Assembly (NCBI GenBank): GCA_027858715.1
Contig: JAQICD010000141.1
Span: forward strand, 1-32,854
Length of the DNA stretch: 32,854 bases
From: Prolixibacteraceae bacterium
GTDB taxonomy: Bacteria; Bacteroidota; Bacteroidia; Bacteroidales; Prolixibacteraceae
Direction of reading: 5' to 3'
Part shown: positions 19,854 to 30,299 of the stretch, one piece after another
How the letters are laid out: every line of letters begins with the position of its first letter
Numbering within the stretch: position 1 is the first letter of the stretch
The notes under the pieces: model-generated
What the model saw: the letters and a program-made list of their open reading frames with translations, nothing else
Databases searched by the model: none
Told to the model about the DNA's origin: nothing
Made by a program: the position numbers and the translations under genes

Positions 19854-20905
19854 AACATTTTTTTGATTTGTGGTATTTCTAACGTAACTGTAAATATCTG
19901 ATTTTCATCTTTAATTTTCAACAAAGTTGAATCGCCGTAAACTAATCCCAGGCGTTGCCTGATATTATACAATCCAATACCTTCGCCTTTTTTATTATGT
20001 GCGTCGGCCTCATAATTATTCGACAAAACAAACACCATTGAGTTACCGTCTCGGTAAATACGGGTTTTAATACAAACATTACTGGTTGTTTCGTACACAC
20101 CGTATTTGATAGCATTTTCGTACAAAGGCTGAAGTATCATATTCGGAATCTGACATTTATCGCATCCTTCAACATGGAAGTCAACCTGTAATTTATCGCC
20201 AAAACGCACCTTCTCAATTTCGAGATAAAGCTTAATGTGTTCAATTTCCTGGTCGATACTTACCAGCTCGTTTTCTTTATGTTTGAGTGAATAACGCAGA
20301 AACGATGAAAGCTTGATAACCATTTCGCGGGCCTTCTCGGGTTCGGCAACAGTTAAATACGACACCGAGTTAAGGCTATTAAACAAGAAATGAGGATTTA
20401 TCTGCGATTTTAATTCGTTAAGCTGTGTGGCAGTTACCAGTTCCTTAAGCCGGGCTTCTTCTTTCGACTTTTCTTTCAGCCTGTCGTAATAAAAAAACGT
20501 GTAGTAAAAAACCAGTATCAGAATATAAATCAACGCTCCCACTCCTGCCTTTCCGGGCAAAACCCGGTTAAAATGAGCTTTGGCAGTTTCGTCATCGAAA
20601 AGTAAAATATCTATCTGGTTGGTAATCCACATCCAAAATGAAACCAGGAATAGCATTGCCACTAAATGATAAAGGACAATATACATTTGGCTTCGTTTTT
20701 CATTAACGCCACCAATTACAACATACCAAACACCCACTCCCAATAAAGCCAACACTACATTTGAAACAACCACATCTACTAAGGTAATCGCAATGTCAAG
20801 GTTGTAAATGGATAGTTCGAAATAAAACTGAATGACCGATACTGTCAGCCAAAACAGAATATACCAAATAAAAATAGCCGGGTTTTTGAAAAATGGGTGC
20901 TTCAT
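19850..20905 (-). CDS. LytS-type sensor histidine kinase
   Basis: 351 residues. Four membrane helices (about 11-31, 39-64, 73-98, 121-140) with almost no external loops, then a short coiled linker and the LytS-class kinase core (PF06580 type) with phospho-acceptor H172 in QINPHFLFNSLNS. The ATP-binding domain follows: N-box ILQPLYENAIKYG (about 257-269) and a G-box GEGIGLYNIRQRL. A CxxC pair, C248 and C251 (EGCDKCQIP), sits directly before the N-box, which I do not recall as a family feature. With so little extracellular sequence it probably senses the membrane or a partner, most likely the LiaF-like protein encoded 14 bases upstream. Coupled by a 4-base overlap to the LytTR regulator. Confidence 0.93.
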   Translation of the reverse strand: MKHPFFKNPAIFIWYILFWLTVSVIQFYFELSIYNLDIAITLVDVVVSNVVLALLGVGVWYVVIGGVNEKRSQMYIVLYHLVAMLFLVSFWMWITNQIDILLFDDETAKAHFNRVLPGKAGVGALIYILILVFYYTFFYYDRLKEKSKEEARLKELVTATQLNELKSQINPHFLFNSLNSVSYLTVAEPEKAREMVIKLSSFLRYSLKHKENELVSIDQEIEHIKLYLEIEKVRFGDKLQVDFHVEGCDKCQIPNMILQPLYENAIKYGVYETTSNVCIKTRIYRDGNSMVFVLSNNYEADAHNKKGEGIGLYNIRQRLGLVYGDSTLLKIKDENQIFTVTLEIPQIKKML

Positions 20906-20919
20906 TACTTACAGATGTA

Positions 20920-21744
20920 TTAATGTACTTTATCGTAGTTTCGTACTTCAGTACCACCAAAAATGCAAACTCCGGTTAATACTATTGTTTTTGCCGGGTT
21001 AGGTGCATACGACGGATCTTTCACCCTTTGATCGCTGTATCCCCCAAAAATGGTAGTCACTTTATTCAGCACTGTCCAGTCGTTGGGCACTTTAATCACA
21101 TTACCGCCAAACATGGTAGTAACTTCAATGGCGCATCCCTCGGGCGCTAGTGTACATTTTCGTAAATCAACCTCGGCACCTCCAAAAATAGCGGTAGAAT
21201 GCCCGCCCCTTAAATTAGAGCTAACCATATTAATTTCGCGTCCTCCGAAAATAACGAACTCATCAAAAAAGTCGCTGTCTGTCCCGGTTTTGGAGTAGTA
21301 ATGTGCTTCGGTTTTCGCATCGCCATCAGCTTCGGTATAGCTATAGGCATGTGATGAACCCTTGTTAGCATGACTATTATCCTTCTTATAACTCCAGCCA
21401 GTTTCCTTGAGTTTCTTTTTACGATTGTTACTTAATATCAGCAACAGCCCCATTACCAATAATAACGACGGCCAGAAATAACGCCTGATTTGCTCGTAAT
21501 CTTCAAAAATGTCGGGTAACATAAAAAATGTACCAACCCCCATCACCACAATTCCTGCACCTTTGTTTCCGTTAAAAAATACAAACGCACCAATTGCTAC
21601 AAGCAACATTTTCCACGAAAGCAAAAAGTCGTAAATCTCCCAATTAAGAACACCAGCTCGTTCAAGAATCATTACTAAACCAATAAATAAAAGAATAAAC
21701 CCAATAAAGAACCTGCTCCCGTTTGAATTGTGTTTCTTTTCCAT
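20920..21744 (-). CDS. LiaF-like membrane protein with FGG repeats
   Basis: 274 residues. Four hydrophobic segments in the first about 105 residues (starting FFIGFILLFIGLVMILERAGVL), a polar linker of about 60 residues rich in Ser, His and Lys, then a C-terminal beta-rich domain with five regularly spaced FGG steps (VIFGGREI, AIFGGAEVDL, TMFGGNVIKV, TIFGGYSD, CIFGGTEV), as in the LiaF/YvqF C-terminal domain. In Firmicutes LiaF restrains the cell-wall stress kinase LiaS. Here it precedes a LytS/LytTR pair by 14 bases, so a similar modulatory role is a reasonable inference and not shown. A TATTTTTG element ends 20 bases before its ATG, so it likely heads the three-gene operon. Confidence 0.85.
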   Translation of the reverse strand: MEKKHNSNGSRFFIGFILLFIGLVMILERAGVLNWEIYDFLLSWKMLLVAIGAFVFFNGNKGAGIVVMGVGTFFMLPDIFEDYEQIRRYFWPSLLLVMGLLLILSNNRKKKLKETGWSYKKDNSHANKGSSHAYSYTEADGDAKTEAHYYSKTGTDSDFFDEFVIFGGREINMVSSNLRGGHSTAIFGGAEVDLRKCTLAPEGCAIEVTTMFGGNVIKVPNDWTVLNKVTTIFGGYSDQRVKDPSYAPNPAKTIVLTGVCIFGGTEVRNYDKVH

Positions 21745-21764
21745 AATCTATAAATTTTATGCTT

Positions 21765-21772
21765 CAAAAATA
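21765..21772 (-). promoter_or_regulatory. candidate -7 element for the LiaF-like/LytS/LytTR operon
   Basis: The minus strand reads TATTTTTG, ending 20 bases before the LiaF-like ATG, the same distance as for the M23 gene. No clear -33 box. The 107-base gap also holds an inverted repeat at 21804-21826 (CGATAAA...TTTATCG) that lies just past the ligA stop but lacks a T-tract. Confidence 0.4.
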
Positions 21773-21851
21773 AGCAGATAAAAACATGAACACTTCACTT
21801 GTTCGATAAAGAAGCATTATTTATCGGTGAGTGGCATAAAAAAGAGTCGAA

Positions 21852-25287
<3,436 letters not shown>

Positions 25288-25385
25288 TCGTTTATATTTA
25301 ATTTTTTCTGTACGAAACAGCCTGTAGCTGAATTCGTTAAATATTATTTTTTTGCAGTGAAAAACAAACAACAATATGCACCATT

Positions 25386-25633
25386 CTATATTTCTCGTTG
25401 AATATAACTTGAATAATCCTTTAAAATAGCCTGGTAATCTCTGGAGGCATTTCATCGTGTATTTTGCAGCGCTTAACCATTTCCTCCTCCACTAATCGTC
25501 CGGTAGTACCTGTACACACAAGCTGGTGAGACGCCAGTTCTTTCGAGTTGTATCCAACCCACTCAACCATGTCGGCTTTGCGATTATCATGAGCCACTAT
25601 TGCAATTACTTTCTTTCTTTTCTTTAAATCCAT
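25386..25633 (-). pseudogene. mgsA: methylglyoxal synthase with internal deletion
   Basis: An intact gene would make about 150 residues converting dihydroxyacetone phosphate to methylglyoxal. Here the ATG 25633 frame gives a good N terminus, IAIVAHDNRKADMVEWV and LVCTGTTGRLVEEEM, up to EITRLF and a stop at about residue 70, just where family members continue ITRLKSGPLGGDQQ. In another frame across the same bases runs DYQAILKDYSSYIQREI and a stop at 25386-25388, which resembles the family C terminus. So about 65-75 codons are missing, including the GGDQQ catalytic aspartate and the later active-site histidine. The shared bases ATTACCAGGCT, read as ITRL and as DYQA, mark the probable junction. 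The start overlaps the glucosaminidase gene by 47 bases. The 70-residue N-terminal piece could still be translated; activity is very unlikely. Confidence 0.75.
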
Positions 25634-26495
25634 TTTTTTTAAAATATTTCTCCCACTGTACTTTCAACCATTTTTCCTGCTTAAAATAAGCCGGGTCGAT
25701 AATGTAGTGATCGTATTGTTCCAAATTATTCCATTTAATTATTTTTTGCAGCAACAAAGTGTAGGCCTCGCCCTGTTCAGAGTATCTATCCAGTGCTTTT
25801 ATCAATTCAAACACGTCGTCCTGTTCCGAACGTTTCATTCTGAATTTACGGTATGCTTTATGCCGTCCCAAAGTTAGAAAATAGTGTTCTATAGATTCGG
25901 TAATAGTCTCATATCTTTTCACAAAAACCTTTACCTCGCCACGATTTTGTAACGATTTGATAATGTTTTTATCGGTTGAAACGGTCCATACACCGAATAA
26001 ATTTTTCCCTTCGGATGCAAAACGCGACAGCCCCCACCCCGATTCAACAGCAGCTTGTGCCAGCACCACACTGTTAGGATGAGCCTTGAGTCGCAATTGT
26101 AAATTATCGTAAGAGTTAGCACGGTAACATGCCATCAAGCTATCAACAAACAATGAATCTGCACATGAAACTGGTATTTTGTTTTCTATGTCCCTCACTA
26201 TTTTTTCAACCCTATCAGCCTTTTGTTCCATTTGATACCGCACAATTAGAATTGCCGGCAAAACCTGGTTAATAAATTGTTTTTTCCTGATATCTACTGG
26301 TGCAAACTCCTCAATCAACAACGAATCGTACAAAACAGGAGCAACTAATGAATCGGTGATATCAATAATTTTAGTAATGCTGTCAAGATTGATGATCTGT
26401 ATCTCAAGTGTGGGTGTTGTTTTTATAGTATGAACAGAGGCATACGCTATAATTATTGCTGAAATAAGTACAAATACAAGTTCTTTAAACTTCAC
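25587..26495 (-). CDS. Bax-like glucosaminidase-domain protein
   Basis: 302 residues with GTG start. An N-terminal hydrophobic segment (about 5-22) serves as signal or anchor, then a predicted helical region to about 130, then a mannosyl-glycoprotein endo-beta-N-acetylglucosaminidase-like fold of the Bax type: SVVLAQAAVESGWGLSRFASEGKNLFGVW with catalytic glutamate E151. It probably cleaves peptidoglycan glycan strands in the periplasm. The start is GTG because no ATG lies in frame for about 88 residues and a shorter form would lose the export signal. Two TATATTTG elements lie 21 and 36 bases before it. Its 3' end overlaps the mgsA remnant by 47 bases. Confidence 0.87.
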   Translation of the reverse strand: MKFKELVFVLISAIIIAYASVHTIKTTPTLEIQIINLDSITKIIDITDSLVAPVLYDSLLIEEFAPVDIRKKQFINQVLPAILIVRYQMEQKADRVEKIVRDIENKIPVSCADSLFVDSLMACYRANSYDNLQLRLKAHPNSVVLAQAAVESGWGLSRFASEGKNLFGVWTVSTDKNIIKSLQNRGEVKVFVKRYETITESIEHYFLTLGRHKAYRKFRMKRSEQDDVFELIKALDRYSEQGEAYTLLLQKIIKWNNLEQYDHYIIDPAYFKQEKWLKVQWEKYFKKNGFKEKKESNCNSGS

Positions 26496-26516
26496 GGTTT
26501 TGATTTTGAGTTACGG

Positions 26517-26539
26517 CAAATATAAAAATTGCAAATATA
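26517..26539 (-). promoter_or_regulatory. tandem -7 elements before the glucosaminidase gene
   Basis: On the minus strand TATATTTG occurs twice, at 26532-26539 and 26517-26524, within a 15-base direct spacing (GCAAATATA repeated on the plus strand). The proximal copy ends 21 bases before the GTG start. A TTG lies 23 bases upstream of the proximal copy, slightly long for a -33 box. Confidence 0.5.
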
Positions 26540-26554
26540 CTTTTCTACAATTAT

Positions 26555-28084
26555 TTATTCATCTACTTTCATAACCATTATCGTCATATCATCCACTTTG
26601 GGAGAATTGCCCCTGAATAATTCAACACTTTTTTGAATTTTATCGACAACTTCAGACGGCGTTAAAAACCAGGCACCCAAAAGATTATACTTGAGTGTTT
26701 CAACCGAATAATCCATTCCATTTTCATCGAGCGTATCGGTTACTCCATCGGTGTAAAGTATAATTAGGCTATTGGCATTTATTTTGATTTTAGAAAACGA
26801 ATATATTTTATTTTCATAAATACCAACCGGGATACCATGAGTTTGCCCAAGCGCTTCGATTTTGCCATTGCTTTCGACAAGCAATGGCATATTATGAGCT
26901 GCGTTTGAGTATAACAACTCGTGTGTTTTGTAGTTTAAAACCCCCACGAAAATGGTTACAAATAAATCAGACACATTTTCTTCGAGTATTTTTTCATTCA
27001 AACGTGTTAAAATTGCTCCCGGGTTGTTTTCATTCGATACAATCGACCGAAGAAGCGTTTGTACATAAATCATAAATAAAGCTGCCGGTATCCCTTTGCC
27101 AGAAACGTCTCCAATAAGAAAAATCATGTGTTCGTCGTCGAGCATAAAATAATCGTACAAATCGCCACCTATATCAAAAAAAGTGTCTGTTTTGGCATTA
27201 ATTACAACATGTTCCGACTTATCCGAAATCTGGGGTTCTTTAGGCAGTATATTTTTTTGTAGCCGCTTCGCAATACGAATCTCTTTTTCAAACTTTATAG
27301 TTTTGCTCGAAGCTCTTTCAAGACTCTTTTTATAGAAAGTAAGTTGATTGTGATATAAATCAATTGCCCGCCTAATAATCATATATTCATTTTGAGTACT
27401 TGAAGAAGCTGTTTTAACATCTTGATTAAGCTCAATAAGCTTAATGATATCGGCATAAGGTTTTGAAATTATTTTATTAGTTCTGTAAATTCGCCAACTC
27501 ATAACAACTATTAACAAGGTAATAAACAAAGTCATAATCATTGGATAACGCCCCAGATAATTCGAGGAAATATCACGAGAATAAATATATATAAGACAAG
27601 CAGACATATTGCCTACTGAAATAAAATTGGCATAGTATCTTCCTGGAAATGGTGAAAATTCGCTCTTGATAATAGATACACGATCATCACAGTTTTTGAA
27701 ATTTTCAATATTATAGTCGCTATTCAATAAGAAACTATCATTGGGGATATTAGATCCTCTAATTTTGTAAAGCATGCTGTCTCCCGGCAAATAAAAAATA
27801 AGTCCTTCTTGAGCTGCAAGAAACAAATTCGAAGAAGCTTCTCTCAAAAGTTCAATCTGCTGCAATGGGAAATAATTATGAAAGCTGTCCAGTTTATTAT
27901 CATTCAGGTAATTATTAAAATAAGAATTCAGAAAAACGCTCTTTGATTGCACATGGGATTTCATACTTTGATTAAATGACAAGCGTAATACCCCGAAATT
28001 CACAATCAAAATGGACACAACAACCATTATTATCCTTGAAAGATGCGTCATATTGAGTTGTTCGGAAAGAGATTTTTTCCTCAT
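26555..28084 (-). CDS. membrane SpoIIE/RsbU-type PP2C phosphatase
   Basis: 509 residues from ATG 28084 (the longer frame to 28102 starts at TTG). Two membrane helices (about 18-38 and 180-197) bracket a periplasmic sensor region of about 140 residues; a helical linker with EIRIAKRLQKNILP, typical of RsbU proteins, leads to the phosphatase domain. Metal-binding motifs are complete: FFDIGGDLYDYF (D304, D308), IGDVSGKGIPAALF (D326), LYTDGVTD (D446) and DDMTIMV (D498/D499). Such enzymes dephosphorylate anti-anti-sigma or STAS proteins in partner-switching control. No anti-sigma kinase or STAS gene is nearby, so the partner is unknown. It starts 29 bases after the O-antigen-ligase-like gene and probably shares its transcript. 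Confidence 0.9.
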   Translation of the reverse strand: MRKKSLSEQLNMTHLSRIIMVVVSILIVNFGVLRLSFNQSMKSHVQSKSVFLNSYFNNYLNDNKLDSFHNYFPLQQIELLREASSNLFLAAQEGLIFYLPGDSMLYKIRGSNIPNDSFLLNSDYNIENFKNCDDRVSIIKSEFSPFPGRYYANFISVGNMSACLIYIYSRDISSNYLGRYPMIMTLFITLLIVVMSWRIYRTNKIISKPYADIIKLIELNQDVKTASSSTQNEYMIIRRAIDLYHNQLTFYKKSLERASSKTIKFEKEIRIAKRLQKNILPKEPQISDKSEHVVINAKTDTFFDIGGDLYDYFMLDDEHMIFLIGDVSGKGIPAALFMIYVQTLLRSIVSNENNPGAILTRLNEKILEENVSDLFVTIFVGVLNYKTHELLYSNAAHNMPLLVESNGKIEALGQTHGIPVGIYENKIYSFSKIKINANSLIILYTDGVTDTLDENGMDYSVETLKYNLLGAWFLTPSEVVDKIQKSVELFRGNSPKVDDMTIMVMKVDE

Positions 28085-28113
28085 AAAAATCGTTTTAGTC
28101 AAAAATACTGATT

Positions 28114-29697
28114 TTAAACGAGTTTAGTTTCTTTTTTGGGAGAATGCCACATGACTAACGTCAAGAAAAATAAGAAGAAGGCCAATCCTGAGTGATCTTC
28201 AAGTGTATTCTCGCCCAAACACGAAATACCAATTAATACTAAAAACAACACCAACAAGAAATTACGATAGACATCTTTCCGTATTATTCCATAAAAAAGC
28301 AAAAAAACGATGACAATAAAGCCTGGAATTCCATATCGAACCATGTACGTCAAATACTGGTTATGAACTTTATACTGGAATTTTTCATTGAGGTTTGAAT
28401 CGAGATATTTATAGGCTTTAGCATAATATTTATCAGAATTTCCTGCACCTACTCCGAAAAAATTATGTCTTATTATATATAGAGCAGCTTTGGTATATTC
28501 TATCCGTTGCGAAAAAGATTGATTGTTCGGATTATTCAAGTTTATGTACATATCGAGTTCCCACACCGTTTCGTAAATACGCGGATACAGACTAAATCTT
28601 TTTTCGTAAAAAATGTAATTCGATAAACCATTTTCGATATTTAATATATCGCGTGGAGTTAACGAAGCAATTCCCACCGAATCTTTAGTTAGCCCTCTAC
28701 TGGTTAAATAGCGTACAAGGGTTGAATAAACAGGATATCCATCGAGGTTTTTATCATAAATACCAATCTCACTTACGGCATTCCATGCTTTTCCCATTTC
28801 TTCGTCGCAAATATACCAATACACATAATTGCCATTTTCTTTCTGTTCATTATTGATATCAAATTGGTATAAATTGCCGTTTTGGGTATGTACAGGCTGT
28901 TCAGGTATTTCTTTATCAACATCATAAAACCGGAAAACAATCAAAGAAACATAAGCAACCGGAAAGAGTATTACAAAAAGAATTAAAGCACTTCCATAAC
29001 GCTTTATCCTTCTGCTTTCTGTTCTCCATACAACCCAAAACAAAAACACAATGGCAGTGCCAATAAACGAAACAAAGCCGGTTAGAGACTTTTGAATAGC
29101 TAAGAAAGCCAATAGCCATAAAACCCAAATAGTAATTATATACCAATTTAAATATTTAAAGACACCCTCCTTTTTAAGGCGGGCATAAAGCAGAATAAAT
29201 ATTGAAAAAACAACCTGTAGCGAATAAATAATATTTGATATGTAAGTAGCTTCTCTTATGTTTCCAAGAACATACTTATCATATAAAAAAACTTTTATGG
29301 TTGAAATAAATGTTCCGACCGTTACAGCAAACACGAATAAAAAAAATATGCCCCAGTACTTTTTTTCGCTAAGCCTCTTTGTTAGTACCATTCCAGGCGG
29401 AATAACAACCCACATAAGGTTCTTTTTCAATTCGTACAAAGCATGGTCAATATTTTTTGTAAATAAAACACTAGCAAGAATTAATATGTAAATTCCCATC
29501 AATGCCAACAAAGAGCGGTCGGCAATATTAATACGAAAATATTTTTTCAAATGATTTGGGTATAATATTTGCAATGCTATTAAGCCAGAGATTATGCTAA
29601 TGAAAGCTTCAGAATATGGTACACTTAAAACAAAAAGTGCACAAATAACAAAAAACAAGTGTTCGTTCAGCCAGTTATACAATATTTTCCACTTCAT
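28114..29697 (-). CDS. O-antigen ligase / Wzy-family membrane protein
   Basis: 527 residues. About ten or more membrane helices, with a large periplasmic loop of around 170 residues between roughly 265 and 420, and the Wzy_C-type ending of that loop, IIRHNFFGVGAGNSDKYY followed by QYKVHNQYLTYMVRYGIPG. This layout and the conserved R and H residues fit the WaaL/Wzy/PglL superfamily, which transfers or polymerises lipid-linked sugars in the periplasm. Which reaction it performs (LPS ligation, polymerisation or protein glycosylation) cannot be told. No glycan gene cluster surrounds it; it is an orphan next to a regulatory phosphatase. It is divergent from the nikR-like gene across 158 bases. Confidence 0.85.
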   Translation of the reverse strand: MKWKILYNWLNEHLFFVICALFVLSVPYSEAFISIISGLIALQILYPNHLKKYFRINIADRSLLALMGIYILILASVLFTKNIDHALYELKKNLMWVVIPPGMVLTKRLSEKKYWGIFFLFVFAVTVGTFISTIKVFLYDKYVLGNIREATYISNIIYSLQVVFSIFILLYARLKKEGVFKYLNWYIITIWVLWLLAFLAIQKSLTGFVSFIGTAIVFLFWVVWRTESRRIKRYGSALILFVILFPVAYVSLIVFRFYDVDKEIPEQPVHTQNGNLYQFDINNEQKENGNYVYWYICDEEMGKAWNAVSEIGIYDKNLDGYPVYSTLVRYLTSRGLTKDSVGIASLTPRDILNIENGLSNYIFYEKRFSLYPRIYETVWELDMYINLNNPNNQSFSQRIEYTKAALYIIRHNFFGVGAGNSDKYYAKAYKYLDSNLNEKFQYKVHNQYLTYMVRYGIPGFIVIVFLLFYGIIRKDVYRNFLLVLFLVLIGISCLGENTLEDHSGLAFFLFFLTLVMWHSPKKETKLV

Positions 29698-29701
29698 TAC
29701 A

Positions 29702-29721
29702 GTTCATATATTTTTGTGAAC
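29702..29721. promoter_or_regulatory. imperfect palindrome, possible operator
   Basis: GTTCATATATTTTTGTGAAC: arms GTTCATA and TGTGAAC match at six of seven positions around a six-base centre. It lies immediately before the O-antigen-ligase-like ATG, in the divergent region shared with the NikR-family gene. It could be a binding site for that or another dimeric regulator; nothing proves it. Confidence 0.3.
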
Positions 29722-29763
29722 GTGAAAATCATTAATTTTATTACCCAACCCTTTTCTAAGCAA

Positions 29764-29771
29764 CAAAAATA
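29764..29771 (-). promoter_or_regulatory. candidate -7 element for the O-antigen-ligase-like gene
   Basis: The minus strand reads TATTTTTG, matching TAnnTTTG, 66 bases before the ATG. No -33 box at standard spacing, so low confidence. Confidence 0.25.
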
Positions 29772-29814
29772 CGTTTCTTTTTTCAATGCACCCACGAATA
29801 AATTCAGATTGTAT

Positions 29815-29837
29815 TATCTTTGAAAAGTGTTACTTTT
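29815..29837 (+). promoter_or_regulatory. candidate -7 element and inverted repeat before the nikR-like gene
   Basis: TATCTTTG at 29815-29822 matches TAnnTTTG and ends 33 bases before the ATG at 29856. Right after it, at the expected transcription start, is a perfect inverted repeat AAAAGT-GTT-ACTTTT (29823-29837). The position suits an operator for self-regulation by a dimeric ribbon-helix-helix protein, but this is inference. Confidence 0.4.
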
Positions 29838-29855
29838 TTAATATTTGTTGCAACT

Positions 29856-30257
29856 ATGTCAGTCATTCGATTTGGAATATCCGTTGAGCAGGAATTACTC
29901 ACTACACTGGATGAGTATGTAAAAAATAACCGGTTTTCGAACCGGTCGCAGGCCATTCGTTACCTCATTAACAAAAACATGGTTGAACACAAATGGCAAT
30001 GCAACAATACAGTTGCAGGCTCAATAACATTATTTTACAACCCGCACAAGCGTGAAATTTTAAATAACATTGCAGAAATACGCGAACAATACTGCACAGA
30101 AATTCTTTCGTCGCAACAAATAATGCTTAACCAAAACCACACACTTGAAATAATCGCTGTTAAAGGCATCGCCCAGCGATTAACCGAACTGTCCGACCGC
30201 CTGATCAGCACCAAGGGAATACAACACGGTGAGTTGACTATGACCAGGGCTGAATAA
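29856..30257 (+). CDS. NikR-family ribbon-helix-helix regulator lacking canonical nickel ligands
   Basis: 133 residues, the same length as E. coli NikR. The N-terminal ribbon-helix-helix (VIRFGISVEQELLTTLDEYV and FSNRSQAIRYLI) should bind DNA as a dimer; the C-terminal ACT-like domain (about 53-133) retains family landmarks: HKREIL, ILSSQ, LEIIAVKG, and GIQHGELT. Aligned on LEII, the E. coli nickel ligands H76, H87, H89 and C95 correspond to E77, Q88, M90 and T96, so none is kept. I start at ATG 29856; a TTG at 29820 lies inside the likely promoter element. It is 42 bases upstream of larE on the same strand, so it probably regulates or at least travels with the nickel-pincer operon. Whether it senses nickel by another site, senses something else, or acts unliganded is open. 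Confidence 0.85.
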   Translation: MSVIRFGISVEQELLTTLDEYVKNNRFSNRSQAIRYLINKNMVEHKWQCNNTVAGSITLFYNPHKREILNNIAEIREQYCTEILSSQQIMLNQNHTLEIIAVKGIAQRLTELSDRLISTKGIQHGELTMTRAE

Positions 30258-30299
30258 AAAAGTAAAATCAAAATACAAGGCAATTATTACTCAACAATT

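Noticed and set aside
21804-21826. Inverted repeat after ligA as its terminator
   Set aside because: The seven-base CGATAAA/TTTATCG stem has no T-tract after it on the minus strand.
25288-25455. 56-residue N-terminal extension of the leucine-rich-repeat protein (ATG 25455)
   Set aside because: It reads the mgsA remnant in another frame, lacks similarity to anything I recognise, and would bury the lipoprotein signal that starts at 25287.
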